The notes beneath the pieces were generated by a model. That model had not been told where the DNA came from. It saw nothing but the letters and a program-made list of their open reading frames with translations, and did no database searches. From positions 186,001 through 250,000 of the forward strand of contig JAZARR010000074.1 of assembly GCA_037389465.1 (NCBI GenBank): 64,000 nt of DNA, in the 5' to 3' direction. Of the stretch, positions 1 through 17,373 are shown in pieces; the first letter of the stretch is position 1; every line of letters starts with the position of its first letter. Source of the DNA: Baylisascaris procyonis. Taxonomy: Eukaryota; Nematoda; Chromadorea; Rhabditida; Ascarididae. The position numbers and the translations under genes were made by a program.

Positions 1-3000
1 GCTTGAATTGATGTAGGTGTAATTACAGTAAAAGTACTGCCAAAATGTATAGCCAGTTTTGTAAGCCTCTAAAATGACTCATGAAACAAGAACATATACC
101 TTAATCAATAACTTAGGCTTCCCGCATTTTTCTTGTTTTTAAATTGTTCATAGCGAATAAAGACGGCTGTATTCCTCTCAGATATTTTTCTCTCTTCAAA
201 TATTTTTGAAATGAGCCTTCATATTCGATATAAGCAGTCACTCAATAAACATCCTAATGAGTCCTCTCAGAAAACTAGATCTTGTTAAAGGTGGTGTGCA
301 GTAAATCCTTCACGATTCGTTGTTTAACATAAGGTGTGACAGATATCGCTAAGTGGTGTGATGATGAAACATGACAGTTCATTGCAGTCAATCGCTCGTA
401 TGGGTCACTGCAATTGTGAGAGAAAGTGAACGAGCGACGCAACGATCGGGGCACCGTCAATGATATGCCACAAACGCATTTTTGTTCATTAGTGGGATTA
501 TCTTCAAAAACAAAACGCCTCTCGAACAACACCAGCAATGTATGCGTTTCGTGCTCTTTTTGGCCTTTTATTTGGAATTCATCCGTCAACGCAATGAACA
601 ATGGCCGGGAGAGTGGATCTGAAAGGCGGCAAGTGTCATTTTCTGATCTCGACGGCGACAACGACGACGGCCCAAATGTTCATCGTCGTCCGATTGGTTT
701 GTGAAAACAACGTATGAACAGGTGTGATGAAGCGATGACCTAGAAAAAGTGTGAATTAAAAACGTGCGATAACGGTTTGGACATACGAAAGCGAAAGCCA
801 CTCCTGAGACTCGATGCGACACGATACGACTCGACTCGATTCGAATCAACGGTAAACGTGTCTCAACCGTGATCACCTCATACAGTGGCACCCGTTCGAC
901 TCTTCCACCATTTGCCATCGAGAATGCGGTTTCGAAACGCAACATTTGTTATGCCACCTATTATCGTTTGCTAACGGTCGACAATACTTTCAGATGAATA
1001 GAAGCTTTCATTAGCTTTGAACCCTAAATAAACAAAGAACAATACTGGAATGTGCACAAAATATTTTTTCAAAGATTCCAAACATTTATTGTATTCGTTT
1101 CAGTAGAGTTAACTAATACAAGTGAACCTGCTTTCCCACAGAAAAAACATTATTTTCATCAATCAAAAAATGTGTAAAAATATCACGCAGAGTAGCGAAA
1201 ACGCTTGAAACTATAATTGAAAATCAATTCGAATCGTTATCGTAAACGATGTTCCCAAGGTTCATGCTTGATGAAACATTTTGAGATTGTTTTCATGCCA
1301 GTTTTTCCGACGATAAAAAGAAATGAAAGAAAAATGTTGCCATTCTGTGTCCATACATTTAAAGCACCACAGATTGATAAACTAACAAGAATTAGCATTT
1401 CCCTTTTGTTTGAATTAATACCAAACAAATTAAGCACACTCCAATAGACGCGAAAACGAAATGGCCGTGAGGAGTAGATAATGCGATTCATTTTCCAACA
1501 TTGTATCACACTAATTACCGTCAATGAACAGGTCCCGTCAAGAAGTTTTATCTTCGGTGAAAGTTTTTGCGGCGAAATTCTTTCGATGACTTATGGTTTA
1601 ACAGGCCCATGTGAGCAAACATCTTTGCCGTCGAGTCATGTTCATGTTGTTTTCTGCCACAAACGAACAGACCAGTTATGATTTCTATGACCATTAGGCG
1701 CTGTTTGCATCACCACAGCGTTGTCGCCGTGAATATATGTAAACGTCTAAGAAGGCTGCAGCATTTGATGATACAGTCTTAGAAACGTGTGCAATTCTTC
1801 AGACAACATTAAAAGGTACAATGAGGATGTACCATGAAATCTGCCGTGCTATGTGCCCTCATAAGCCTTTAATAATTAGCATTTCTAACCGCTTATGGCA
1901 ATATTATGTGTGCGAATATATCCACGTGCATGTTTTCTTATTTTTCTGCCAGTCAATTTCAGCTTCGAATGCGAAAAAAACTAAAGCAGAGAAATTCAGC
2001 GAGTGCATCGTGTGCCATAAGAGGAGAAAATACTATGAGGCATATGAATGTACATATAATTTCCATGCAATTTCAACGAATTGAATTTTAAGCTTGCACA
2101 GGTTGGATCACAAAAGAATGATGCTTTACCCAGATTATTGAAAATATCGGTTCATTATTTTTTCTTTGCTGGTCACTACTGATTGAGATGAAGAACCAAA
2201 CAGCAAAAGCGCATATCGTGGCAGCTCCTTTGGCACGCATTTCAACATGCTTCGCAATTTATTTAATTGAACCAAACCTCTAATAAATATTGTAAATGCA
2301 ACGAAAATGTGCTAGAGATGTTTCTTGAAACCGACCGAATATACAAGTCATGCACCTAAAAAGCTGCTCCTGACCAATAGATGGCCAGCTATGGAAAGAA
2401 CGTACGCTTGCAAATATTATGATACCTTTAATTCCTAGAGCAAATGTCAATCGGAGTGAACTTGAGTAGAGAGGATCACTATAAGGCGAACTCGACTCAA
2501 TAAATTTGCTTGCTGCTACTTTCATAATTCGTAAATTTAAACTCTCTAAAAATATGAAGACTGTTGTATAGGCGTACACAAAGTTACCGCGACATGATCG
2601 AGCTTTTTGAAAAAAATATGTAAAACAGCATAAAAACTATTTGGGAGGCAAAGGGGGAGAGGAGGGGAGAGGGATCGGGAGAGGTAGAGAGAGAGAGAGT
2701 ACACTTCCATCGCATAAAGTGCTTGTAGTCACTGTGGATCATAAAAAAATTTTGAGAAATCGCTCTATTACTTATTGTGTGAATACGTTAAATTTTCCAT
2801 AAAATACGATGAAAAAGCGATTGTCTGAAAAAATATGGAATCCAATTTATAAGGCGATTGAAGGCAACACGAACAATTTACATATTCTGATAAGATCTTT
2901 TACATTGCAGAAATAATCCACATTAAAATTGCCGAAAGTAAATCGTTCGTATCTATGGTGAGCTAGGAAGTGGGAAAGCGCGCCGTAGTTACTAATATAA

Positions 3001-4538
3001 TATGTGCTTTTGAAGTGTCGCTTTGCAGACGCACCAATTTTACAATCTGCCATATTTGATCATCCAAATGATACCACAGTGTAGCCATATTTTAGTTGCT
3101 ACGATCGCTTACATAAGCTCTACAAAAGGTTATTCTTTTTTCAAATATAAACAAGTAAAAATTGAAAATCCGAGCGACTAGAAATGTATGTAAATTTTGA
3201 ACAAATTTGAGTGATTTCAGGTCTTTTCAAAGTAATCGATAGATATGGTACATGGTACAAAACATCACATTGTTATATGCTTTACACTAGGCCATCGAAG
3301 TAAGCCATATCAGCTCGAAGACAAGCTATATGAGCATGTAAATGACAGCAGCAATAAACGAATGGTCAAAAATTGTTAGCCAAAAGCCGAGAAGACAAAT
3401 TTATTAAAACTATTCCTTTCAAGCGATGAAATGTGATCACTAAAACAAACACACAACTTGTACAAAATGCACATAACCACAAAACTAGTAGCAGAATATT
3501 GTTAACGTATATACATTTGTGGATATGAAAAGGCAATATAAACAAATGTACAAGTTAGAAGAACGTCGACGGTGTCTTAAAAGAACTAAATAATGGAAAT
3601 CATCTGAAAATAATTGAAATTTCTGGTGTGAACAAGAAAATGGAAAACCTCATAGTAAAGGCTTGTACAGCGTGCTTCTTTTCTAATGTTTAAGCGACAA
3701 TACTATTCGCACAAATTGGTTAAAAAAATGAAAGATTATTTCAATTATATAAACGCTTAATTATGCTTCCGTTTTTGCCGACCAACCGGGTCATTGTAAG
3801 AAAATAATAAATAATGCATCAATGCAAATCATTCGTTGATTATGAAAACTTCCACTGAGCTCATATATTCAATGCAAAATAGATCAGCATTGTATACATG
3901 CAACAAGCAAACGTTCTTCATCGGTCTTACCAGTAAAACGCCGCGTTCAGAAATGTTCCATTCGGGTGCCGCTAACGTTTCTTTATTCTGGTAGGTAAAA
4001 TGCCGACCAATCGAAACAACAGAAATGACAAAAAATAACCGGAATTCGACATTGTCCAATATCGACAATTCCCAAACGATTCATTTTGAAAAAGAAACCG
4101 TTCGCTCTCGAAACTCTCTTCACTGCCTTTCCCCATAGTATCGCCTTTTGTTGGCTGGTTCACCACCTATGCGATAAAGGGGTCATGTTGCCGTGCTTCC
4201 TTCTTGATACCGACACTAGAAATTTGCTTTTCGATACGAACAACTCTGCCTATGAGGTTTTTTAACGATTCATGAAAGTGAATGAGAGATTGATTTTGTG
4301 GTGAATACATGCTGAGAATGACCACGGTAAATAGTGATTGAATAATGCTCGAAGAAGCGATAAATATTATAAAGCAAGTGCACATGCATAACAGTGCATT
4401 TATAAAGCGATAAATGCACTGTTATGAGGAAACTATCCATTTCTCATCACTATCAAATATCTCTAGCTAAACAAATGAGTCTCTTGCAAGTTAAATAACG
4501 GCGACTTGCAGATTAAGCTCTTACAAAGGGATAGATAA
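1..4538. other. No recognisable gene (4.5 kb)
   Basis: I see no conserved exon on either strand. Positions about 420-960 are richer in G+C than the surroundings and carry overlapping open frames on both strands, none resembling a known family. Positions 2643-2700 hold a purine-rich GA/G tract. The rest looks like ordinary AT-rich intergenic or long-intron sequence. Confidence 0.5.
2643..2700 (+). repeat. Purine-rich GGGA/GA simple repeat
   Basis: The sequence is almost uninterrupted G and A. It runs from G-rich blocks (GGGGGAGAGG type) into a perfect GA run at the right end. This is a low-complexity tract with no coding content. Confidence 0.85.
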
Positions 4539-4539
4539 A

Positions 4540-5005
4540 GCATTCGTCATTTATATTTCAGCCAATTACGCCCTATTATTAAATATTGCTCACCCGTTTG
4601 GTCACCATGCTTAACTTTGAACATCAAATGTATTGAAAACGCCCAAAAGTATTTCTCTACACAACCTTCACTAACATCTTTCTTGCTCCTTATAAACCCG
4701 ACTATGTTGTGCGTCTTAAATCTTCGACTTGAATTTAGAATATAGAAGAGTAACGCTTGATTTGGCGTTGTGCTATAAAATTATCAATGGATTTTCTGAT
4801 GTATCCTTCGAGAGTCTCTGTGCTTTTGCTCCCCATCGCAGTCGCGGTGGTCATCGCCTTTAGTTGGCACGCAAGACATGCTCAATGTACAATGCTCTAC
4901 ATAGCTTTCAGTGAAAAGTGGTTCGGGTGTGGAATTGCCTTCCAGAAGGTGTTGTAGAGACTGGGAATTGACTGCATTTGTATATGATCTAAAACGTTTC
5001 AATAT
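4540..5005 (+). mobile_element. Decayed non-LTR retrotransposon, reverse-transcriptase C-terminal part
   Basis: Translating the plus strand across at least two frames gives the typical end of a CR1/jockey-like non-LTR reverse transcriptase. In one frame (from about 4539) comes LRPIIKYCSPVWSP followed by NIKCIENAQKYFS, matching the family pattern 'VRPILEYCSPVWSP...IE.VQ..F'. After a frame change comes LNLEYRRVTLDLALCYKIIN, then GFSDVSF and the RGGH block, and finally, with in-frame stops, VVRVWNCLPEGVVE and a terminal hydrophobic helix near 4980-5003. The frame change, at least three stops and the loss of everything upstream (no catalytic YADD box, no endonuclease) show a dead 5'-truncated copy. 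The exact clade cannot be settled from this fragment. Confidence 0.85.
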
Positions 5006-5046
5006 GCGTTCCATTGTACGAACGGTTTGCTGAAAATTCCGCAGGG

Positions 5047-5139
5047 TTGATGCCTCGATGTGTCGTGGTGTGTATTGAAGTGCTGCCAGATTTTAGGCGA
5101 TTGATGCCTGGATGTGTCGTGGTGTTATTGAAGTGCTGC
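5047..5139 (+). repeat. Two-copy direct tandem repeat, period about 54 bp
   Basis: A block of about 40 bp beginning TTGATGCCTCGATGTGTCGT at 5047 recurs at 5101 with one substitution and a 1-2 bp deletion. The copies are separated by about 14 bp. The repeat lies directly behind the reverse-transcriptase remnant, so it may be part of that element's 3' tail; this is inference from position. Confidence 0.8.
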
Positions 5140-8100
5140 TTTATGATACATCTCCGACGATGTTTTTCTGATCATGCGCATTTATATCGTTTTTATAATC
5201 TACTGCTTCATTGCAGTCTTCCTTGTTCTTCTATGAATAAAGAAATATTCCTTACATGCATACACAGGTCACATGTTGGCAGATTGATGCATCTAATAGA
5301 CGCTATCCGCAATGTGAAGGCGTCTCTTCGTGACTGCTTCAACAGAAACTGTTTTGGCAAATGAAATGTGATTTAAAGGTATCATAAACCTGTCAATGTA
5401 TCATAAATTAGATACTTTCTATGTATATACCCGCGCGAGTATTTTTTCACTACAACAGCAGCGGTAGACGTTTCGTACCTTTGCAATTCCTATCTTTTTC
5501 GAAAATTAATATGTGTATTGCTTTCATGTTTGTAAGGCGCTTTCTAGGGAGGTAATAATATAAAAATATCATAATTATCTTCGTTTTATTGTTGATTCAG
5601 TGTTCAAGCAATCGCACCCATTAAGTGTCGCTGCGTTTTGAATCAATTTGCTCCTAAATGTCACACGTCACTAAAACATTTCAATTTATGTAGATGAAGA
5701 GAATACACACTTAATGTAGTTTTTGACGCGATGCATCCTCTTTCTTATCCGACTTTGACGACGAGTTGAATTTGTGACACACCGGATTTGCTCATATGAG
5801 TGCGTCGAAAAGGCGACGCCACTTTGACACGAAAGAGCACCGTTCAAAATGTGAATGACGATCACAAAAATACGAGCAGATTCCGGATCGTACGAAACGA
5901 TAGTTGAGAGGAACAAACGCACATCAACCACTCGATTAATCAATCGACCATCGTCAAAATAAACATCCATAAAGGGGCGTTTTGCAACGTACGCTCGATC
6001 CCTTTCACAATTTGCCTATATCGATAGCTGCATATACCATCTTTCCATTCCACTCCTCACCATTAAATTCTATAGGATTGTCCCGTAAAACATCCATTCG
6101 CCAAACATCAATAATGTAACTTCCAAAAATGTGATCGCATAAATCAATCGCGTTTTGCCCGGTGAAAGGAAATTATGCATCATAAGAGCGTAATACCAGA
6201 TGTTAGATTATACGGCAAGAGAATTTTCAGTTCTATGAGATGAAAATCGTGTCTAAGGCTCTTAGAGCTCTACAGGAGTAGGTAGACAATTTAGTCAAAT
6301 ATGTTAGTTCGCCTTTCGTTTGCTATCTCCTCGAAGGTCTCTTGTTTAGGTTATCGAGAAAGTTAAAAAGCAGCCTGAAATATGGCGAAGATCTCACGAA
6401 CTAGCGTTGATCTGATTGCTTCAGAAAAAAAAAAGCAATCATTGTTTAAAGCGAACAATGAGTTTAGATCATTGCAGCACTGTTGTTGCCATCCAAAGTG
6501 ACAGCTCGGCCATATTGGCCATATTCGATTTTGAGCATATTTGGACGGAAGTGCTGAAATTGTTGTTCACTTGTATTGCATCGAGTCTAATCGATCGGTG
6601 TGCTATTCGATGCGATATTCATATACTCTCAAATTAAAAAATAACCTTATAAATAATATAATAAAACTTTTGGTTCATTTTTCTGAATTTCAACCGTCTG
6701 ACTTCAAAAGATAGAAGCACAAAATCGGTATAGAATAAAGATAGTGGGATTTCTCAAATTCGATATGTTGTAAATCTCCAAAACTTTTGGAGAGTCAGAT
6801 TTTTTAAATGAACCCTGTACTCTACAACATTTGAGAATCATTCATTGGCATCCAATAAGACTAGCAAATGTAAAAGCTAAAATATACTATAAGGTCACAA
6901 ATCATTAAGAGTGAATAAGAACTGTTTGGCACATCCCAACGAACACTTCGAAATTCAAGCTCTTCTGTTCTTTTATCGGTCTTCGAGGGCTCGATCTCTC
7001 GCAGCGTTAGATAATCTCTAGAAGCACTTTCATAGCTCACCAACCCTGTTTCCCTATGGTAAATGAATGCCTCCTTTCCTATTACAAATAGATGACCAAT
7101 AGACTACAATGATTGAAGCTTTCCTCTTTATATCACGATTGTCCGTTGATATATTTTTGTTGCGAACCATTAAATGTTCTTTAACGAAACGATCTCGATT
7201 TAGATCCCTGGCAATGAGTATATCTTACAAAGAAATATCTTACAGTAACAAATTTATGCCTGACGTTGGTTGTTACAGGAAGATAGTGGACAGTAGAATC
7301 AAACTGTTCTAAGCGTCAAATTTTTTGCCTTCTATGCATTGACAATATTCACTTCAACTTGGAGGCAATAGTCTTCTTGACAATAGTGCGTTTATGCATA
7401 GCTGTAATTAAAAACCCAAATTGCCTATCAATGAACTCAACAAGTGATCGGGTATTAAGTACTCACTGCACCTGTTGAAGAACGATTTCGTTAGACGCAT
7501 ACCTTCTACCTAGTACAAAAAATTCTGTCAACCTACCGTAGACTTTAGTGCTGAATAAACCTCTAAAAGATGGCGTCATCTATAGTTATGCAAAAACACT
7601 TTCACCATAATATGCTGCTCCCTATTTTAATAAAATAATACTGATAAACACGAAAATTCATTGATGACAACCGAATTCATAAGTCACAACTTGGCTTCTA
7701 ATAGCCATGAAGCGCAAGTTTTAGTAATGATCGAAAGTCGATAGCTACATTGTCAGTAATATGTGGATTGTGTTTCGTAACAAAGAATATGAACAATGCG
7801 CAACTTTTGCTCATTTTCATGCTTGTTGTCTGTGAAGTCTTTAAAAAAATACGCTTCCCTATGTCAATCAATGTAATTTTTCTAAACGTCGACAACTGAA
7901 AATTTCTTCATTCACAGAAATGACCAAATGACCAAAGAAAATTTTTTTTCATTTCCAGTTTGCCGAACATAAAATAATTTCTCCATCTTCATCGAAGTTT
8001 GCAACAACGCTGGAAAGAAATTTTTGGAAACGTGCTTCAATTTCTTGTTCATAATGAGACGTTAAGTGATAAGCGAGATGTTAAGTGATGACCACTTTCA

Positions 8101-11060
8101 TCTTACAATTAGTTGCTGCCGGCTTCCCCTTGATCAGAAAGAGGGATGGGATAGCCCCCTTGTCCGAACTTATGAGTTATCCATGTGTGGTCAAAACAAT
8201 GTGCTTCTTTGTGAGGCTTGAAAGCGCCTAGTAGAGCAGTCTATTAGATTTTGCTGGAACTATCATAAAGAGCGCTTGGGTTATTACTACTTGGCCGATG
8301 GCTGAAGTGCATTTTAATTTCAATTTTATTGCGAAGACTCGAAAGTTAGCATATTTTGGTCCTGAAAAGGGAGCCTCAATTTGAAGAAGACCTGGGTAGC
8401 TGATTTTTGTGATCAGTTCGGAAGTTCAATTGCACTTTTATCGGCAGAAACATTCAATTTTCGACCTCAGACTGAGCAGTCACATAAGATAAAACGGAAC
8501 ACATTCACTTTTACCTTCGGCTCTTATTTATCTATTTCAAAGAGTGGGTAAGAATCACCGATGCGATCGTCGCTCATTCGCACAACAAAAACCTAGCAGC
8601 AGTTAAAGCGTTAAAAATGTATGGCAATAAGCAAAATAGTTACTAAGCATAAGTACCCTTTCTGCAGTAAAAGATCTAATAATGTTGGTATATTAAGAAA
8701 TTGGTATGAATTATTGCAGTGCTGTATACACAAACTAACGTCTGAGTAGATTTATGCGTTCACATTTCATTCATCGAGGAAATGAATAAATATAGTAAAG
8801 GAAACGAAGTAAAATAAGATTTCATAAGAAGCGATAGAAGCAAATAAATGAATTTATTCGTAGTAAAAGAAACAGAAGGAGGCATGCGGTATGAACAAGA
8901 CATTGCGCTCTGCGCGAGAAAAAAAATGTCTCACGTTGGATGAAAATCATACCTTTCTTCTGATATAATATATGCACCCCTCACCCAAAAATTCACAAGA
9001 TGGAATAATTCTAGCGCTCTTCCCCCACCCTCTTTGTTCTCTTCGAGTCCTTTTCCTAATAAGGCCAATTCCGTCATGAAATTCGAAAATTTTGAAAAAA
9101 AAATGATAACTTCAAAAATATGCAACGTCAAGTTCAAATTAGAAATAATAGTGAAATACAAATGAAATTCTAGCAGCTAATAAAAAGAATCCATCTTTGA
9201 CTTCAAAATCATAGTGAAAACAAATGCTTTCATCTAAGAGTTTTAAAATGTGTCCATTGCAAAATTATCGTCGCAATAACAGCAAAAATTGATGTACACA
9301 GCAAAACTAACCAAATTCACCAAAATACAAAAATATAAAAGTGGAACAAAACACCAAAATTTCTCCTTCACTTTGACTGATTGAAAAGATCGCGCGTGCG
9401 AAAGGACTTAAATTAAGGTGATTATCACGTGCTGGTTTCCGTTACACTTTCTATTTTATCAACATTTGAAAGAACATTTTGGGGTGAAAATATGTGCATC
9501 ATAATTCATTATTATAATTGTGTTTTGCGAGTACTGTTGCACACAGAGACACATAGACAGATGTACCTAAACACATGCATACATCACAAAACATCAATAA
9601 ACCCCTCTCCTCGAATAAACTCACTTTAAAATCTTTTGAAGAAACAAGCGCTCATATTATACCAGAGTTGCGCAGTATGATAAAATTATTCGGCTTTGAC
9701 TTATTTTCACTGATGTGAAACGCTATATACTGTTGCATCATTTCGCAGGAGGAGCAAAAATCATCAGGTTTAATGGACCAACCACCATAAAAATTTGGGG
9801 AATTTAAAATTGCAGATTTCTGTTCACGATTTCATGTCGTGTTCACTCATACATATCGTGCTGCCACATCATGCTTCCATTAAACGTTGAAAATGAATCA
9901 ATTTTTGCAATTCCATGCACTCCGAAACGCTTACCAGTACCCGGTTCGATTCGTTGCATTCAACGTCTTCGTGCGTAAATTGTGGCAAACATAATGCGAA
10001 AAGCGAGCAGTTTCTCGCGAAACTAAAGTAAGCCTATCAACATAGGCGTTAAGAGATCAGCCTAAGTAATGTCATTCAACGACGCAATTCATCTCTTAGA
10101 CGAGAAAGGACTGCGCTTTTTAAGGATTGGAATTATTTTAAAACTCCCTACGAGGGAAGCATAATTCACTTGATAGAAGATGAAAACCTCGCAGAAATTC
10201 TATAGATCTATTCGCATTCTTGTGATACGTTGTTAAACATGTGAGACATTTCAAAGAAGTTTTTCTCTTAGAGCCGTTTAAAGATTATATTTTCCCAATC
10301 AGGTACATAAAGATTCGATGTTTACTTTGGTGGATTCATTGCTTTTTCGGTTTCGTCATTGACTGCATTATATGTGATTTTGATGGCGAAGTGAACGGAG
10401 TGATGAGCGGGTGGCAACAATGCCCATTTGACGGATGTGAAAATCGAATATCACATAAACGAACGTTAATGGATAAGTGAGCATCAGAGCATCAGAGCAA
10501 TCTTGAGAAACTAATTAACCGATTTAAAAAATAAACCTTTTCGCTCTGAAAAAGTCGAAAAATTTTCTAAATTTCTAAAAAGATGGCAAATCACTCATTA
10601 TTAATGATTCACTATAAAATGCATTAAGCAACATTTGAATGAACAAAGTGCAAAACAAATACAAATTAAAGAAGCATCAAGAATATGCTGCAATGTTCAA
10701 GAATAATGCTCGAAAAAATGCTTCCAAATTTCATTTCTTTTATGACTCTAAAAAGTCGAAGAATTTTCAACATTGGAATGCGTTCTGAGAAAATTAATTG
10801 CTTTTGAATTTTCTAAGAAATTATCTGATATTGAATGGAAATCACTACTAAACTTACGCAAAAAAGATGCAAAATTCAGATCCTATTACATATGGCGATT
10901 CAGGATGCACGCTATTCGATAAGATCACGCGGAATTGGAGGCGCGTGAGAGATGCGCAATCTATCATCATGTCGTTCGAGCGAAATTTGTCGCATAGGGT
11001 CATAATAAGGAAAGGGGAGGGGCGCATTGGTGGACGAGAGATGACCCATGTGACCCAACC
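5140..11060. other. No recognisable gene (5.9 kb)
   Basis: No exon could be matched to a known family. A 94-codon open frame on the minus strand (5686-5970) begins with ATG and has coding-like composition, but I do not recognise it. The plus-strand frame ending at 10480 is also unrecognised. The right end merges into the promoter region of the cuticlin gene. Confidence 0.5.
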
Positions 11061-11074
11061 GTATCTACGGTTCC

Positions 11075-11082
11075 TATATAAA
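11075..11082 (+). promoter_or_regulatory. TATA box of the cuticlin gene
   Basis: TATATAAA lies 62 bp before the cuticlin start codon, in a GC-richer block (10990-11070) that includes a GGGGAGGGGCGC motif. Position and sequence fit a core promoter with transcription starting near 11105. That would leave an untranslated leader of about 40 bases with no upstream ATG. Confidence 0.7.
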
Positions 11083-11143
11083 CCAAAGCCCTCACACAAA
11101 GTCAACATCTACTCCACCATCAGCACTGCTTGCAACCAATTCA

Positions 11144-13637
11144 ATGATTTGTCGGAGTGCTCTCTTGGCCTTCGGCCTTTTCGCACTTGCTCTCGCCATT
11201 CCAGTTGATAATGGTGTCGAGGGTGAGCCAGAAATCGAATGCGGCCCAACATCCGTTACTGTCAACTTCAATACTCGTAATCCGTTCGAAGGCCATGTCT
11301 ACGTGAAAGGGCTTTATGACCAGGTCACTATATCCAGCATTGCCTCTTTGCATTTTCTTCTCTCATTAGCTTTCATTATAAGTGGCTAGAATGCTGAAGG
11401 GGCTAGAATGCTTTGCTTTCAGGATGAATGCCGGAAGAGCGAGCATGGACGGCAGGTTGCAGGCATTGAGCTGCCTTTTGATACGTGCAACGTAGCGCGC
11501 ACCCGGTCTTTGAATCCACGAGGAGTGTTCGTTACTACTACAGTCGTCATCTCGTTCCACCCACAATTCATTACAAAGGTCGATCGAGCCTACCGTATCC
11601 AATGCTTTTACATGGAGGCAGATAAAACCGTCTCGACGCAGCTTGAAGTATCGGAAATCACAACTGCTTTCCAGACTCAGATTGTGCCAATGCCAGTCTG
11701 CCGATACGAGGTATACTTTTGCTTCACTTAAATTTAAACCACAATGCCCTCTCTAACCTGCATCTTTCAATTATTACGAGGATTAGAAACTTAGTGCATT
11801 CAATCTTTCAAGGCGAACCAAATGTCACGTGATAAGAAATGCATGCCGCAAAGACTGTCACTGAGTTAAAGACACTTACAAAAATATTTCTTGTTAAGTC
11901 ATTCATTGCCACTTCACAGTGATTACATTGGTGGTTAAGATTCTGGATGGTGGACCAACTGGACAGCCAGTTCAATTCGCGACCATTGGTCAGCAAGTGT
12001 ACCACAAATGGACGTGTGATTCGGAGACTGTCGATACCTTCTGCGCAGTGGTCCATTCCTGCACTGTTGACGATGGCAAAGGTGATACCATCGAAATTTT
12101 AAATGCTGATGGATGCGCCCTCGACAAGTTTCTTCTCAACAATCTCGAGTACCCCACTGATCTCATGGCCGGACAGGTGGGTTTCTATCAAAATTTGAAG
12201 CTGTTTTTGCTATTTAGCACAAAGTCTTGATTTTGGAAACAAGTGAACTTACTTGAAAGCCCTTCAAATGCTTGCTTCTTTCTCGAACAGTAATTGCAAA
12301 AAAACATTTAAATAATATAAATATAGGAAGATGCAATTATAGGCTGGATAGTTACTGAAACACTGTCCTTCCCAAAGCTCGCTACTTCGTATTTCAGAAA
12401 ATTAAGCAAAGGCTTTCAGGAGGCTCACGTATACAAATACGCAGATCGTTCGCAGCTCTTCTATCAGTGTCAGATCTCGATAACAATTAAAGAGCCCAAT
12501 GCAGAGTGCCCTAGACCTCAATGCACAGAGCCAGCTGGATTCGGAGCTGTTAAAGTTGGGGCCGGCGGAATTGCTGCATCATCGAAGGCCGGTGAGCCCG
12601 CACAAATTCGGTTGCTGAAAAAGAGGCAGGCCGATTACGACGACAACACCCTTGACGTTCGTACCGATATCAATACCCTCGATATCTCAGACCAGGTTGG
12701 TGCTTAATCGTTTGGCAATAATCTTAGGGACTTAAATTTTGAAATTAAGACTTGTTAGAAGGAAGTAGCAACGAGTCTCTATCCTCATATTTCAACTAAT
12801 ATTTCCTGTCTTGCAATGAGTTTAGGCCAACAGTCGGCAAGAAAAACTGCATTGTCATAAGTACCTTCGAATGAGGTGAAAAGTTCATGAACAAATCTAG
12901 AACAAAAGGTTCAAAGGTCACCTATGAATATAACCGATTGCCACTTCCATCTGACTGTTCTTCTTCCTCTCGCTCCTTGCATTCACTTTTGGACAGTTTC
13001 GTGTCAACATTTTTTTCCGTCTCAGCCATGGGTTACTAAAAGGTTGTCAAAAAATTGGATATATATTTCGGCAATATAATACAAGCATTTTGCAAAATAG
13101 TTGTCCAGGCAAGCTTAGTCTTCTGTTGATGCGCCATTCAGCAGATTTCCCATCGAGGGACTTCATTTTGCTAAATTTAATCCATTCCACTAGTTCGATC
13201 AAGCAATAATTATAAATTTTTGTACTATTTAGCTGGATAAAAAACACCTATATATACATTCAGTAGACTTTACGAAACGACACACCGAAAACTACAAAGT
13301 GTTGACTGAGATTTAGCTTTCAGCCAAAAGCATACACTCAGAGGCTGGAAAGTTTTTGAAGACTATTTTAGGCCAGCATTACTTCTAATCGAATCATAAA
13401 ACACTAACCCAATAAGGATTATATGCAAAAATAAACTTGCAGGAATCTGCCTTGCCAGTTGACTTCCAGCACCGTGCATTGCACAATTATGGCAAGCAGG
13501 TGGTCTTCGCTCCGATGCACGAAGGCATCTGCATGTCACCGATGGGCTTATCGGTGCTTATGGCACTTGGCGTAGCAGTTGTAGCAGTGGTTGTTGTCAT
13601 CGTCTCATGCCTACTACGGCCTGCAAAGAAAGCATAA
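11144..13637 (+). CDS. cut-1: Cuticlin (CUT-1-like ZP-domain cuticle protein), complete, 5 exons
   Basis: A cuticlin forms insoluble non-collagen layers of the nematode cuticle; in C. elegans CUT-1 acts in dauer alae. Exons are 11144-11323, 11423-11710, 11940-12176, 12420-12695 and 13443-13637. All introns are phase 0, giving 391 aa, a little shorter than C. elegans CUT-1 (about 424). Residues 1-18 are a signal peptide ending LFALALA. The ZP domain starts at IECGPTSVTVNF (about 31) and runs to about 270. It includes VCRYEILDGGPTG across the exon 2/3 junction and QQVYHKWTCDSETVDTFC. A basic cleavage site LLKKR ends at about residue 304. A membrane helix (about 363-384) and a short cytoplasmic tail ending RPAKKA follow. 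The exon 3 acceptor was set at 11940 because the earlier AG at 11919 opens on a stop codon. The first ATG after the TATA box is the start. Expected route: secretory pathway of the hypodermis, then cleavage and polymerisation. Confidence 0.95.

Positions 13638-17373
<3,736 letters not shown>

Noticed and set aside
9938..9965. GGTTCGATTC word resembling a tRNA B box
   Set aside because: No acceptor stem, anticodon arm or A box can be placed around it.
11920..11939. Cuticlin exon 3 starting at the CACAG acceptor at 11919
   Set aside because: In the required phase it opens with TGA; the AG at 11939 gives RYEILDGGPTG, matching the family.
11366..12056. Minus-strand open frames opposite the cuticlin exons
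   Set aside because: They are antisense shadows of a clearly coding plus-strand gene.
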